A stretch of 64,000 nt of DNA, taken from contig JBMOOM010000016.1 of NCBI GenBank assembly GCA_049323275.1, forward strand, positions 62,001 through 126,000, given 5' to 3'. The position numbers and the translations under genes are program-made. This stretch comes from Taklimakanibacter sp049323275. GTDB taxonomy: Bacteria > Pseudomonadota > Alphaproteobacteria > Rhizobiales > Aestuariivirgaceae. This document shows, in pieces, positions 1 to 8,229 of this stretch. Positions within the stretch are counted from its first letter, which is position 1, and each line of letters opens with the position of its first letter. Below the pieces are notes generated by a model. That model made no database searches, had not been told where the DNA came from, and worked only from the letters and a program-made list of their open reading frames with translations.

Positions 1-2
1 TC

Positions 3-416
3 GAGGGCGACATCGAATTCTCGGGTCTCGAGGGCGACACCGATCTCGTCGACGCCGCGGGCGCGAAGATCGGCGAGGTCGAGAAGGAGATCGATTGGCT
101 GGGCTCGCTGCGGCTGCGGGCGGGCTATGCCTTCGACCGTGTGCTGCCTTATGTCACCGGCGGCCTGGCGGTCGGCGGCGCCGAGCTTTCTCTCCGCGAC
201 ATGGACCAGAAGGTGGCGGAGAACAATGACACCAAATGGGGCTGGACCGTCGGCGCCGGACTCGATTATGCGCTGACCGACAATCTCACCGCGCGCATCG
301 AGTGTCGCTACACCGATCTGGGCGACATTTCAGCCGGTGATCCGGCAACGAGCGGCGAGGTCGAATCGGATCTGTCGTTCCATGCCGTCCGCGCCGGCCT
401 CGGCTGGCGTTTCTAG
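3..416 (+). CDS. Outer membrane beta-barrel protein, Omp25/Omp31-type porin family (3' end, 5' truncated by window)
   Basis: The frame is open from the window edge, so the N-terminal half and signal peptide are missing; 137 residues remain. Alternating hydrophobic and polar strands are visible, for example LRAGYAFDRVLPYVTGGLA and WGWTVGAGLDYALTDNLTARI, followed by a YTDLGD segment. The chain ends in GLGWRF; a C-terminal phenylalanine is the usual signal for outer-membrane barrel insertion. This is the classic C-terminal half of the small eight-stranded Omp25/Omp31/Opa-like barrels common in Hyphomicrobiales. These are surface proteins, often abundant, that tether or stabilise the outer membrane. 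A GC-rich hairpin follows the stop codon. The family assignment is good; the specific function is unknown. Confidence 0.85.
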   Translation, partial: EGDIEFSGLEGDTDLVDAAGAKIGEVEKEIDWLGSLRLRAGYAFDRVLPYVTGGLAVGGAELSLRDMDQKVAENNDTKWGWTVGAGLDYALTDNLTARIECRYTDLGDISAGDPATSGEVESDLSFHAVRAGLGWRF

Positions 417-489
417 CCTTCGGCTTCCAGCCTTTCACAAGCGACGGCATGGCCTCGCTCCACCCGGGGGCGGCGGGGCCGGCGTCGCC

Positions 490-530
490 GGGAAGCCCGG
501 TTGCCGGGTGCGGCCGCCGGGCTTTCCCTT
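490..530 (+). terminator. Probable rho-independent terminator after the porin gene
   Basis: GGGAAGCCCGG (490-500) pairs with CCGGGCTTTCCC (517-528) with one bulged base. A short pyrimidine-rich tract follows. It lies about 75 bases after the porin stop codon. It has no long T-run, so it is a moderate call. Confidence 0.5.
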
Positions 531-542
531 CTCACCGCTCCG

Positions 543-755
543 TCAATGCAGGCGCGGCTGTTCCCGGGTCAACCGTTTGAGATCTTCGCGATAGGACGCC
601 AGCTGCTCGCGAAAACGCTGGAGCGTCGATTCAGCGTGTTTCGGCTGATAGCCGATTGCGCGTGCGACGCGTACGAAATCCGTCAGATTCGCCTCGAGCT
701 TCTTGGTCAGCTTGATCTTGTTTACGGTGACGAGGATGTCGGTTCGTCTGGTCAT
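543..755 (-). CDS. Small hypothetical protein
   Basis: A 70-residue basic protein beginning MTRRTDILVTVNKIKLTKK. The frame stays open further upstream to 860, but the upstream part is low-quality (cysteine and proline scatter), so the start at 755 is preferred. The sequence looks helical, with charged heptad-like stretches (for example STLQRFREQLASYREDLKRL). No clear Shine-Dalgarno sequence is visible and no family is recognised. It sits alone between the porin and tRNA-Ser on the opposite strand to the porin. It could be a spurious frame in GC-rich DNA; the balanced composition argues mildly for a real gene. Confidence 0.4.
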   Translation of the reverse strand: MTRRTDILVTVNKIKLTKKLEANLTDFVRVARAIGYQPKHAESTLQRFREQLASYREDLKRLTREQPRLH

Positions 756-974
756 GCCAGGAAAACGAAGCCGCGCCGCCGATGTTCCGGCAGCACACCA
801 CATGGTTGCGAGCTGCGGCATGCATGGCGATTGACGCCTCTGTGCCGGCGGATCCATCACGCGCAGCTCGGGCCAAGATTTGCAGAATCCCCTGCGCGAC
901 CCGGTTGATCGGGCCCCGGCCTAACTGCTCATTGCCGAAGAAAATTTAAATAAAACAATAACTTGCTTAAAAGT

Positions 975-1064
975 TGGCGGAAGAGGAGGGATTCGAACCC
1001 TCGATACGCTTTCACGTATACACACTTTCCAGGCGTGCGCCTTAAACCACTCGGCCACCCTTCC
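975..1064 (-). tRNA. tRNA-Ser (anticodon GGA)
   Basis: Read on the minus strand this folds as a class II tRNA. The acceptor 5' strand GGAAGGG pairs with CTCTTCC, followed by discriminator G and an encoded CCA. The anticodon stem CACGC/GTGTG encloses loop CTGGAAA, giving anticodon GGA (plus-strand bases 1028-1030), which reads UCC and UCU. A long variable arm (TATACGTGAAAGCGTA) and the T arm GAGGG-TTCGAAT-CCCTC complete a serine tRNA. All helices pair with only G-U exceptions. Confidence 0.97.
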
Positions 1065-1699
1065 CCAAGCGGCGGGTCATATTCCCCGCCGGACGGGCCT
1101 TTGCCGCCCGAATTCGGGGCGCACTATAGCCAGAGCGCCGCGCCGTTCAAGCGTCTGTTGAAAATTGCGCGCCGGCGCTCGTATCTCGCGGGCTGACGCT
1201 AATCGCGGGGGAGACTCCGTTGCAGGCGGCCCCATTTACTTGGCCGGCGACTCTTGGCTGCAAGGTCCGGTGAAGAAGTTACCTGAATAGATCGGCCGCG
1301 CGGCATGCCTGCATCATTCCCCAAGGTCCAATCGACTGATTTACGATCCCCCCTAGCTGTCTGTCTTCCAATGAATACTCGGAAGAGCCAAGTATATATT
1401 CTGAAAATCCAGCGATTACGAAATATTTACTAAGTAAATACTAGAATAGACTGGACCAATGAAATTGAAAATCGTATATATGAACGCTGTATTAAGTAAA
1501 TCATTCTAATTTTAGATATTCTGGAAACCAGAAGCTAACCATTCATCTTGGAAAAGAGACTTAGGAGGCCGCAAAGGCGCCCGATTTACTACCCGTTAAA
1601 GGGTGGAGCCTAGGGTTGTCCCCGGTTCACGAGAACAGCCGTGCAAAACGCAACTGACGTGGGCCGTGCTGTTACAGAGATAGTCAACTGGAGAGACAG
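1065..1699. other. Long intergenic region with an AT-rich core upstream of the Flp pilin gene
   Basis: No convincing coding frame is present. The core, roughly 1321-1560, is clearly AT-rich (runs such as AATATTTACTAAGTAAATA) against GC-rich flanks. The segment next to flp, 1561-1699, returns to higher GC. A GGAGAGACAG ribosome-binding site directly precedes the pilin start. The region probably holds the tRNA promoter (minus strand) and the long leader and promoter of the pilin gene; no specific operator could be identified. Confidence 0.5.
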
Positions 1700-1876
1700 A
1701 TGAACAAGCTTGTGCGTTTTGTGAAAGATGAATCCGGCGCCACCGCGATCGAATATGGCCTCATCGCCGCCGCCATCGGCCTGATGCTGGTCCTGGTCCT
1801 GCCGGCCCTCCGGACCGCCCTCCAGGGCGTTTACACCGGCATCACTGACGGCCTTGGCACCGTCCAGGGGCAGTAA
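1700..1876 (+). CDS. flp: Flp family type IVb major pilin
   Basis: A 58-residue prepilin beginning MNKLVRFVKDESGATAIEYG. It has the Flp processing site: cleavage is expected after G13, and the mature chain begins ATAIEY with Glu at +5 and Tyr at +6. A single hydrophobic helix (about residues 20-38) would form the pilus core. The pilin assembles into the adhesive Tad/Flp pilus using the cpa/tad genes that follow. The start has a GGAG ribosome-binding site, and the gene ends in a strong terminator before cpaA. This allows much higher pilin expression than the machinery, as is usual for these loci. Confidence 0.95.
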   Translation: MNKLVRFVKDESGATAIEYGLIAAAIGLMLVLVLPALRTALQGVYTGITDGLGTVQGQ

Positions 1877-1915
1877 TCCACGCGCCGACACTGCAGAGCC
1901 ACAGGGAGGCTCGAG

Positions 1916-1944
1916 AAACCGCCGGCAGTGCCGGCGGTTTTTTC
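1916..1944 (+). terminator. Rho-independent terminator after flp
   Basis: CCGCCGGC (1919-1926), loop AGT, then GCCGGCGG (1930-1937), followed by a T-rich tail TTTTTTCTTT. It is a textbook intrinsic terminator 40 bases after the pilin stop codon. It probably separates abundant pilin mRNA from the assembly genes. Confidence 0.9.
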
Positions 1945-2045
1945 TTTACGGGAGTTCGCGCGGTAACATCGTCTTTACGGCGGCCGTGAAACTCTACGGA
2001 GACTCGCCTACGCCAGCGTGCGCGCGAATTCGAAGGACGGATAGT

Positions 2046-2543
2046 ATGCTTACTCTTCTCGGCCAGACCCTCCTCCCTTTCCTGGCGGTTGTCGCCGCGA
2101 TCAGCGACTTCATGACATTGCGTATTCCGAACTGGCTGAATGGCGTCATCGCCCTGGCATTCTTCCCCATGGCCCTCATTACCGGAATGCCGGCAGAGGC
2201 CATCTTGTGGCACGGTCTTGCGTCGCTCGCTGTCCTGGCCGTGGGCTTTGGCCTATTCTCGGCTGGCTTGATCGGAGGTGGAGATGCGAAGCTTCTCGCG
2301 GCGGTGGCTCTCTGGATCGGATGGACACAATTGCCGCCCTTTCTCGTCATTACTGCGCTCGCAGGCGGCGTCCTCGCTCTCGCCATGAAGGCCTGGCAGA
2401 TGCTCCGGATCGAAGGGGAGATCCACGAGATCAGCTGGGCAAAGCGCCTCTTCGGCACGAAGATGGATTTGCCCTATGGCGTAGCCATAGCGGCGGGAGC
2501 CATCCTGGCCTTCCCCGGCACATGGTGGATGCCTTCAGTGTGA
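2046..2543 (+). CDS. cpaA: Prepilin peptidase CpaA/TadV
   Basis: A 165-residue, highly hydrophobic membrane protein of the A24 aspartic prepilin peptidase family. The two catalytic aspartates are visible: D21 in AAISDFMTLRIPNW and D80 in GLIGGGDAKLLAA, the latter in the conserved GxGDxK context. It lacks the N-terminal methyltransferase domain of PilD, as expected for CpaA/TadV. It would cleave and mature the Flp pilin. The ATG at 2046 is chosen because GAAGGA lies just upstream, although the frame is open further 5'. About 105 bases separate it from cpaB. Confidence 0.93.
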   Translation: MLTLLGQTLLPFLAVVAAISDFMTLRIPNWLNGVIALAFFPMALITGMPAEAILWHGLASLAVLAVGFGLFSAGLIGGGDAKLLAAVALWIGWTQLPPFLVITALAGGVLALAMKAWQMLRIEGEIHEISWAKRLFGTKMDLPYGVAIAAGAILAFPGTWWMPSV

Positions 2544-2567
2544 CAAGTTTCAAAAGACAGCAAAAGC

Positions 2568-2584
2568 TTAACTGTAATTTGACC
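2568..2584 (+). promoter_or_regulatory. CtrA-like site upstream of cpaB (one mismatch)
   Basis: TTAA-CTGTAAT-TTGACC matches the alphaproteobacterial CtrA consensus TTAA-N7-TTAAC with one substitution in the second half. It lies about 65 bases before the cpaB start. Pilus genes are known CtrA targets in Caulobacter; regulation here is inference from the motif only. Confidence 0.35.
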
Positions 2585-2648
2585 ATTCATGGTGAATGTT
2601 GGGCAAAACGCGCCGTTGCGACCGACGTGCGGGTGAGTGAGGTGTAGG

Positions 2649-3470
2649 ATGAACAGGACGCGTCTTCTTGTCTTGGCCGTGGCGATCGGTTCCGCCGGCC
2701 TTGCCATTTATATGGCGAAGGGCCTTGTCGGCACGAAGAAGGAAGTCCGCACCGTCGAGGTCACCAAGGTCGAAACTGTCGACGTCTTGATCGCCACCAA
2801 GAACCTGCAGATGGGTGAAAAACTGGTTGGCGGCTCGATCGGCTGGCAATCGTGGCCCAAATCGACTGTCGCGGCCACGATGATCACCAACGAAGCGCAG
2901 CCCGATGCTCAGACGAAATATGAGGCGGCGCGTGCCCGTGCCGCGATCTACGAGGGTGAGCCGATCATCGATAAGAAGCTGGTGATGCCGACCGAAAACG
3001 GATTCATGTCGGCTATTCTGCCCAAGGGCATGCGGGCGATCTCGGTTCCCGTCTCCGCCGAAACCGGCGCCGGCGGCTTCATTCTTCCCAACGATAGGGT
3101 CGATGTGCTGGTGACCCGCAAGATCGATGACGGCTCGAACCAGAAATCCGCGATCGCCGAGACCGTCCTCACCAATGTGCGCGTTCTGGCGATTGATCAG
3201 ACCTTCCGCCCCAAGGGTGAGGACGACAAGGAATACGTGGTTGCGGACAAGACGGCGACGCTCGAGCTCGATCCGCGCCAAACCGAGGTGATCTCGATGG
3301 CCCAGGATGTCGGACAGCTGTCGCTCACTCTTCGCTCCATCCGCGAGAATGACGGCGTGCCGCTCGCCGACATCGTTCCGAAGCTCAGCGACAAATACGC
3401 GAACGGAACGGAAAGCAACGAGATGACCATCATCAGATATGGCATTCCGCGGCGCGTAACTCTGAACTGA
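2649..3470 (+). CDS. cpaB: Flp pilus assembly protein CpaB/RcpC
   Basis: A 273-residue periplasmic protein anchored by one N-terminal hydrophobic helix (about residues 5-22). It is followed by an SAF domain (about residues 45-115, from VDVLIATKNLQMGEKL) and the RcpC/CpaB core with the conserved stretch GMRAISVPVSAETGAGGFILPNDRVDVL. CpaB works with the CpaC secretin at the outer membrane. The start at 2649 is preceded by GGTGTAGG. The gene is 12 bases upstream of cpaC in the same operon. Confidence 0.94.
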   Translation: MNRTRLLVLAVAIGSAGLAIYMAKGLVGTKKEVRTVEVTKVETVDVLIATKNLQMGEKLVGGSIGWQSWPKSTVAATMITNEAQPDAQTKYEAARARAAIYEGEPIIDKKLVMPTENGFMSAILPKGMRAISVPVSAETGAGGFILPNDRVDVLVTRKIDDGSNQKSAIAETVLTNVRVLAIDQTFRPKGEDDKEYVVADKTATLELDPRQTEVISMAQDVGQLSLTLRSIRENDGVPLADIVPKLSDKYANGTESNEMTIIRYGIPRRVTLN

Positions 3471-3482
3471 AGTGGTTGGGAC

Positions 3483-4925
3483 ATGGCAGGGATGACGAAG
3501 ACTCTATCGGACACTGGCGGACTCACGGCCGCCAGACTCGTACGCAGGCTGCTCGCCGGCCTCGTCCTGGCGGCGACCTTCATTCTCATGCCGTCCTTGG
3601 CGGTGGTCCAGCCGGCCCGGGCCGGTGATTATGGCGTGTCGGCCGCGGGCGGTGATGGAGGCCGCCTTGTGCGCATCGGGCTCAACAAATCCATCGTCAT
3701 CAAGCTCCCGGGCGACGCGCGCGACGTGCTGGTCGGCAATCCCGACATCGTCGATGCGGTGGTGCGCACCAAGAACACCGCCTATCTCTTTGCCCGCGCC
3801 ATCGGCCAGACCAACATCTTCTTCTTCGATGCCAATGGCCAGCAGATTCTCGCGCTCGACCTGGAGGTGGCCCAGGACATGACGGCGCTGCAGAAGCTGG
3901 TGCGCCGCACTATTCCCGGCTCGCGGATCGTTGTCGATACGATTGGCGAAAATGTAGTCTTAAGCGGTAGCGCCAAGTCACCCGCTGAAGCTAAACTCGC
4001 CCTCGACCTTGCGGTTAAATTCACCGGCGATGAGAAGAAGGTCATTTCAAGCATCAACGTGCTCGGCAAAGAGCAGGTGATGCTGAAAGTCCGTGTCGCG
4101 GAGGTTCAGCGCAATGTCCTCAAGCAATTCGGCATCAACACGACGGCGGTATTCTCGGTCGGTAAATTCGCCTTCAATCTTGCCAATATTAATCCTTTCA
4201 CCTCTCCCTTGATCAGTCCCCTGGGCGGCTACGGCGGCGGCTGGTCGAGCGGCGGGGACTCGGTCGACTTCCTGGTTCGCGCCATGGAACGCGACGGCCT
4301 GTTACGCACCCTGGCCGAGCCAACCTTGACGGCGGTGTCCGGTGAGGCGGCGAATTTCCTTGCCGGCGGCGAATTTCCAGTTCCGGTGGCCCAGCAAAAC
4401 GACACGATCTCTATCGAGTTCAAGAAATTCGGTGTTGGTTTGGGGTTCACCCCGCTCGTGATGTCGGAAGGACGAATATCGCTCAAAATCAGCACTGAAG
4501 TGAGTGAGATCTCGAACGACATCTCAATTTCGCTGGACCGGATAGTCATTCCGGGTCTGAGTGTGCGCCGGGCCGAAACCACGGTCGAGCTGCCGAGCGG
4601 CGGATCGATCGCCATGGCCGGCCTGATCAAGGACAATGCGCGCGCCGAAATAAACGGCACGCCGTGGCTCAAGGATGTGCCGGTCCTCGGCGCCTTGTTC
4701 AGGAGCCGCGATTTCCAGCAGAATCAGAGCGAGCTCGTGGTCATCGTGACGCCTTACGTGGTCAATCCTGTCAATGAGCAGCAGCTCGCCATGCCGACCG
4801 ACGGGTTGAACTCGGCCTCCGACAAACAGGCGATATTGTTCGGCCGGCTCAACAGGATCTATGGCGGCCCGGGCAAGGGGCCGGATGGCGTCTATCATGG
4901 CAATGTCGGCTACATCGTCGAGTGA
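3483..4925 (+). CDS. cpaC: Type II/IV secretin CpaC/RcpA, outer-membrane channel of the Tad pilus
   Basis: A 480-residue protein with an N-terminal signal peptide (hydrophobic core about residues 20-42, ending PARA). It has a pilus/flagellar N domain (GDARDVLVGNPDIVDAVV), a BON-like segment (about 120-190) and a C-terminal secretin domain. Visible secretin signatures are LAGGEFPVPV, FGVGLGFTPLV and the VELPSGGSIAMAGLIKDN segment near the membrane lip. It forms the oligomeric outer-membrane pore through which the Flp pilus is extruded. The next gene, a lipoprotein CpaD, starts 16 bases after the stop codon. Confidence 0.95.
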   Translation: MAGMTKTLSDTGGLTAARLVRRLLAGLVLAATFILMPSLAVVQPARAGDYGVSAAGGDGGRLVRIGLNKSIVIKLPGDARDVLVGNPDIVDAVVRTKNTAYLFARAIGQTNIFFFDANGQQILALDLEVAQDMTALQKLVRRTIPGSRIVVDTIGENVVLSGSAKSPAEAKLALDLAVKFTGDEKKVISSINVLGKEQVMLKVRVAEVQRNVLKQFGINTTAVFSVGKFAFNLANINPFTSPLISPLGGYGGGWSSGGDSVDFLVRAMERDGLLRTLAEPTLTAVSGEAANFLAGGEFPVPVAQQNDTISIEFKKFGVGLGFTPLVMSEGRISLKISTEVSEISNDISISLDRIVIPGLSVRRAETTVELPSGGSIAMAGLIKDNARAEINGTPWLKDVPVLGALFRSRDFQQNQSELVVIVTPYVVNPVNEQQLAMPTDGLNSASDKQAILFGRLNRIYGGPGKGPDGVYHGNVGYIVE

Positions 4926-4941
4926 TGCAGGGCAGAGAGAA

Positions 4942-5370
4942 ATGAAGATGAATATGTTGAATTTGGGTGTTTGCCTGAAGGCCGCGGCACTGGTGGGCAT
5001 CGCCCTGCTCGCTGCAGGCTGCAAGAAGGATGGTCCAACGCTCGACGATCTCTACCAGCCGACGACGCATTATGAGCGTCACCCGATCATCGTGACGAAA
5101 TCGGGAGCGCATGCCAAGGCCTGTGGCGCGTGGCCGAGGGACGTGACTCGGACATCACAAAACGATCAGTATGAGAACTTTGGCTGCTTCCAGCAGAACA
5201 ATATCGCCGCGATGGTTGCCAATCCGCAGGACCTTGTAAGGCCGAGAGCGCAGACACCCTCCGATCCGATGCGGCGCTCGAAGGTCATCGACCAGTATCG
5301 GAACGGCGAGACGACGTCGGCGGCGCAGGAAGACCAGCAGAAAGTCAAGATTTCGGACGTAGCGAACTAA
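4942..5370 (+). CDS. cpaD: Short CpaD-family pilus lipoprotein with the central region missing
   Basis: A 142-residue lipoprotein; the lipobox LLAAGC places the lipidated cysteine at residue 27. The C-terminal CpaD signature is intact: CGAWPRD, then NFGCFQQNNIAAMVANP, DLVRPR and a YRNGE segment. Family members are usually well over 200 residues, with a long domain between an N-terminal RHPI motif and CGxWP. Here RHPIIV is followed after only about eight residues by CGAWP, so the middle domain of roughly 100 residues appears absent. The frame is intact, and the position between cpaC and cpaE is canonical. It probably still acts as a secretin-associated pilotin or stabiliser, but in reduced form. 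Confidence 0.85.
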   Translation: MKMNMLNLGVCLKAAALVGIALLAAGCKKDGPTLDDLYQPTTHYERHPIIVTKSGAHAKACGAWPRDVTRTSQNDQYENFGCFQQNNIAAMVANPQDLVRPRAQTPSDPMRRSKVIDQYRNGETTSAAQEDQQKVKISDVAN

Positions 5371-5392
5371 GGGCGGCAAGGCCGCAAAATTC

Positions 5393-6649
5393 ATGAATCA
5401 GGCTGTTTTGAATACCGATTATGACGTCCATGCCGGGCAGCAGATCGTCGCGTCGGTTCCGCATGTCAATATACGCGCCTTCTGCGACGACCAACAGACG
5501 GTGCAGGCCGTCCAGGCCGCCGCCGCCGATCGGCGCATGTCGCGCGCGCATGTCCAGATCCATATGGGCGGCATTCCCGCCGCCGTCCAGGTCTTCCAGA
5601 GCGAGCTGACTCCGAATGTCATTGTCGTCGAGACGCTCGCCAATCGCGATGTGGTCCTGGCGCAATTGAGCCAGCTGGCGCAGGTCTGCGGCCCGGAGAC
5701 GAAGGTCGTCGTCATCGGCCACCTGAACGATGTGCTGCTCTATCGCGAGCTGATGCGCCTCGGCGTGAGCGACTATCTGGTGGCGCCGGTCCATCAACTG
5801 CAGCTCATCGAGACGATCGCCAACCTGTTCCAGGATCCGAATGCGAAGCCGCTGGGGCGCATCTTCGCCTTTGTCGGTTCGAAGGGCGGCGTCGGCTCGA
5901 GCACGCTTGCCCACAACGTCGGCTGGTACCTGTCACGCCATCTCGACACCGATACGGTCATCACCGATTTCGACCTGGCTTTCGGCACCGCCGGCCTCAA
6001 TTTCAACCAGGAGACTTCGCAGGGCATTGCCGACGCGCTCGGCCAGCCCGACCGGGTCGATCAGACGCTGCTCGACCGACTTCTGACCAAATGCGGCGAC
6101 AAGCTCAGCCTGCTCGCCTCACCCGGTTCCATCGATCGCGATGTTCAAGTCGAGGCGTCGTCGGTCGAGGTCATCCTGAACACCGTGCGCAATAGTGTGC
6201 CGTGCGTCATCGTCGACGTGCCGAATATGTGGGCACCGTGGATCAAGCATACGCTGCTCCAGGCGGACGAGGTGGTCATCACGGCGACGCCGGAGCTGGC
6301 CAGTCTGCGCAATACCAAGAATCTCGTCGATCTCCTGAAACAGGCACGTCCGAACGATCGCCCGCCACGCCTGGTGATGAACCAGATCGGCATTCCCAAG
6401 CGTCCGGAGATCCCGGTCGCCGATTTCGCCAAGGCGATCAATGTCGAGCCTGCCTTGACCATCGCCTATGACGCCCAGACCTTCGGCACCGCCGCGAGCA
6501 ACGGCCAGATGCTGGCGGAAGTTTCGGCCAAGGCAAAGGCCGCCGACGCCGTGGCCGCCCTGGCGCAGTCGCTGATCGGCCAGGAGAAACCCGTCAAGGC
6601 GGCGAAGTTCTCGTTGCCCTTCGCCGGCAGGCTTTTGAGGAAGAAGTGA
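5393..6649 (+). CDS. cpaE: Pilus assembly ATPase CpaE/TadZ (receiver-like domain plus MinD/ParA-type ATPase)
   Basis: 418 residues in two parts. Residues about 22-145 form a response-regulator-like domain. It has Glu (E80 in NVIVVE) where phosphorylated receivers carry Asp, so it is probably not phosphorylated. Residues about 155-400 form a MinD-like ATPase with the deviant Walker A GSKGGVGSST (162-171, signature Lys at 164) and a TDFDLAFGTAGLNF switch. TadZ/CpaE proteins localise the pilus machine, often at a pole. The stop codon overlaps the cpaF start by one base (TGATG), so translation is coupled. Confidence 0.94.
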   Translation: MNQAVLNTDYDVHAGQQIVASVPHVNIRAFCDDQQTVQAVQAAAADRRMSRAHVQIHMGGIPAAVQVFQSELTPNVIVVETLANRDVVLAQLSQLAQVCGPETKVVVIGHLNDVLLYRELMRLGVSDYLVAPVHQLQLIETIANLFQDPNAKPLGRIFAFVGSKGGVGSSTLAHNVGWYLSRHLDTDTVITDFDLAFGTAGLNFNQETSQGIADALGQPDRVDQTLLDRLLTKCGDKLSLLASPGSIDRDVQVEASSVEVILNTVRNSVPCVIVDVPNMWAPWIKHTLLQADEVVITATPELASLRNTKNLVDLLKQARPNDRPPRLVMNQIGIPKRPEIPVADFAKAINVEPALTIAYDAQTFGTAASNGQMLAEVSAKAKAADAVAALAQSLIGQEKPVKAAKFSLPFAGRLLRKK

Positions 6650-8193
6650 TGTTCGGAAAACGCGGCGATCAACCCCAATTCCCGCAAGGCGGGATGCGGC
6701 CGCCGCATCCGGCCAACGGACAGTTCGCGCCGGCGCCGGCGGCGCATCCGCCGATACCGGATCTAAAGGTCCAGCCCGCGCCGCCCCCGCCGCCCGCGGC
6801 GCCTCGCGCGGCGGTGCCGCCAGCCGGGCCGCGCACGAGTTTGCCGCAAACCGTCGCGCCAGCGGCGCCGAAGCCGCTTGCCGGCGCCCCGCCGCGCCGC
6901 TCGGACAATTACTACGACATCAAATCGACGATCTTCAACGCGCTGATCGACGCCATCGATCTGACCCAGCTCAGTCAGCTCGACCGCGAGGGCGCGCGCG
7001 ACGAGATCCGCGATATCGTCAACGAGATCATCACGCTCAAGGACGTGGCGATGTCGATCGCCGAGCAGGAGGACCTGCTCGAGGACATCTGCAACGACGT
7101 GCTGGGTTATGGTCCCCTGGAGCCGCTCCTGGCGCGTGACGACATTGCCGACGTCATGGTCAACGGCGCCAATACCTGCTTCATCGAAGTCGGCGGCAAG
7201 ATGGAGAAGACGGGCGTGCGCTTCCGCGACAACGCCCAGCTTCTCAATATCTGCCAGCGCATCGTGAGCCAGGTCGGCCGCCGCGTCGACGAAGCCTCGC
7301 CCATCTGCGACGCGCGCCTGGCCGACGGCTCGCGCGTCAACGTGATCGTCCCGCCGCTCGCCATCGACGGCCCGACTCTCACCATCCGCAAATTCAAGAA
7401 GGACCGGCTCAAGCTTCCCGATCTGGTGAAATTCGGCACCATCACGCCGGAGGGCGCGACGATCCTCGAGATCATCGGCCGGGTGCGCTGCAACGTGCTG
7501 ATCTCCGGCGGTACCGGTTCCGGCAAGACCACGCTCCTCAACTGCCTGACCGGCTATATCGATCAGGACGAGCGCGTCATCACCTGTGAGGACGCCGCCG
7601 AGCTCCAGCTTCAGCAGCCGCATGTGGTGCGCCTCGAAACCCGCCCGCCCAATCTCGAAGGCGAGGGCGAGGTGACGATGCGCGATCTGGTCAAGAACTG
7701 CCTGCGTATGCGTCCCGAGCGCATCATCGTCGGCGAGGTTCGTGGACCCGAGGCCTTCGACCTTCTGCAGGCGATGAATACCGGCCATGACGGCTCGATG
7801 GGCACGCTTCACTCGAACAGCCCGCGCGAGGCCATCTCGCGTCTGGAGTCGATGATCACGATGGGCGGTTTCGCGCTGCCGTCCAAGACCATCAAGGAGA
7901 TGATCGTCGGCTCGATCGACGTCATCATCCAGGCGTCGCGCCTGCGCGACGGCTCGCGCCGCATCACCCATATCACCGAGGTCATCGGCATGGAGGGCGA
8001 GGTGATCATCACCCAGGATCTCTTCGTCTATGAGATCGTCGGCGAGGATGCGCATGGCCGGATCATGGGTAGGCACCGCTCGACCGGCATTGCCCGGCCG
8101 CATTTCTGGGACCGCGCCCGCTACTTCAACGAGGAGAAGCGCCTGGCCGATGCGCTCGAACGCGCCGAGATGCGTAATGACGGTCAGATGTGA
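6649..8193 (+). CDS. cpaF: Tad secretion/pilus assembly ATPase CpaF/TadA
   Basis: 514 residues. The N-terminal ~80 residues are proline/alanine-rich and probably unstructured. The VirB11/PulE-type ATPase core follows, with Walker A GGTGSGKTT (Lys 293), Asp box and Walker B segment RIIVGEVRGPEAFDLLQA, and the GSMGTLHSNSP histidine motif. It powers assembly (and in Caulobacter also retraction) of the Flp pilus from the cytoplasmic face. ATG at 6649 is used rather than the GTG one codon earlier because it forms the TGATG overlap with cpaE. Confidence 0.96.
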   Translation: MFGKRGDQPQFPQGGMRPPHPANGQFAPAPAAHPPIPDLKVQPAPPPPPAAPRAAVPPAGPRTSLPQTVAPAAPKPLAGAPPRRSDNYYDIKSTIFNALIDAIDLTQLSQLDREGARDEIRDIVNEIITLKDVAMSIAEQEDLLEDICNDVLGYGPLEPLLARDDIADVMVNGANTCFIEVGGKMEKTGVRFRDNAQLLNICQRIVSQVGRRVDEASPICDARLADGSRVNVIVPPLAIDGPTLTIRKFKKDRLKLPDLVKFGTITPEGATILEIIGRVRCNVLISGGTGSGKTTLLNCLTGYIDQDERVITCEDAAELQLQQPHVVRLETRPPNLEGEGEVTMRDLVKNCLRMRPERIIVGEVRGPEAFDLLQAMNTGHDGSMGTLHSNSPREAISRLESMITMGGFALPSKTIKEMIVGSIDVIIQASRLRDGSRRITHITEVIGMEGEVIITQDLFVYEIVGEDAHGRIMGRHRSTGIARPHFWDRARYFNEEKRLADALERAEMRNDGQM

Positions 8194-8229
8194 TGCGGCG
8201 TCTGGTGGAGATCGGGGGGAGTAGAGGCG

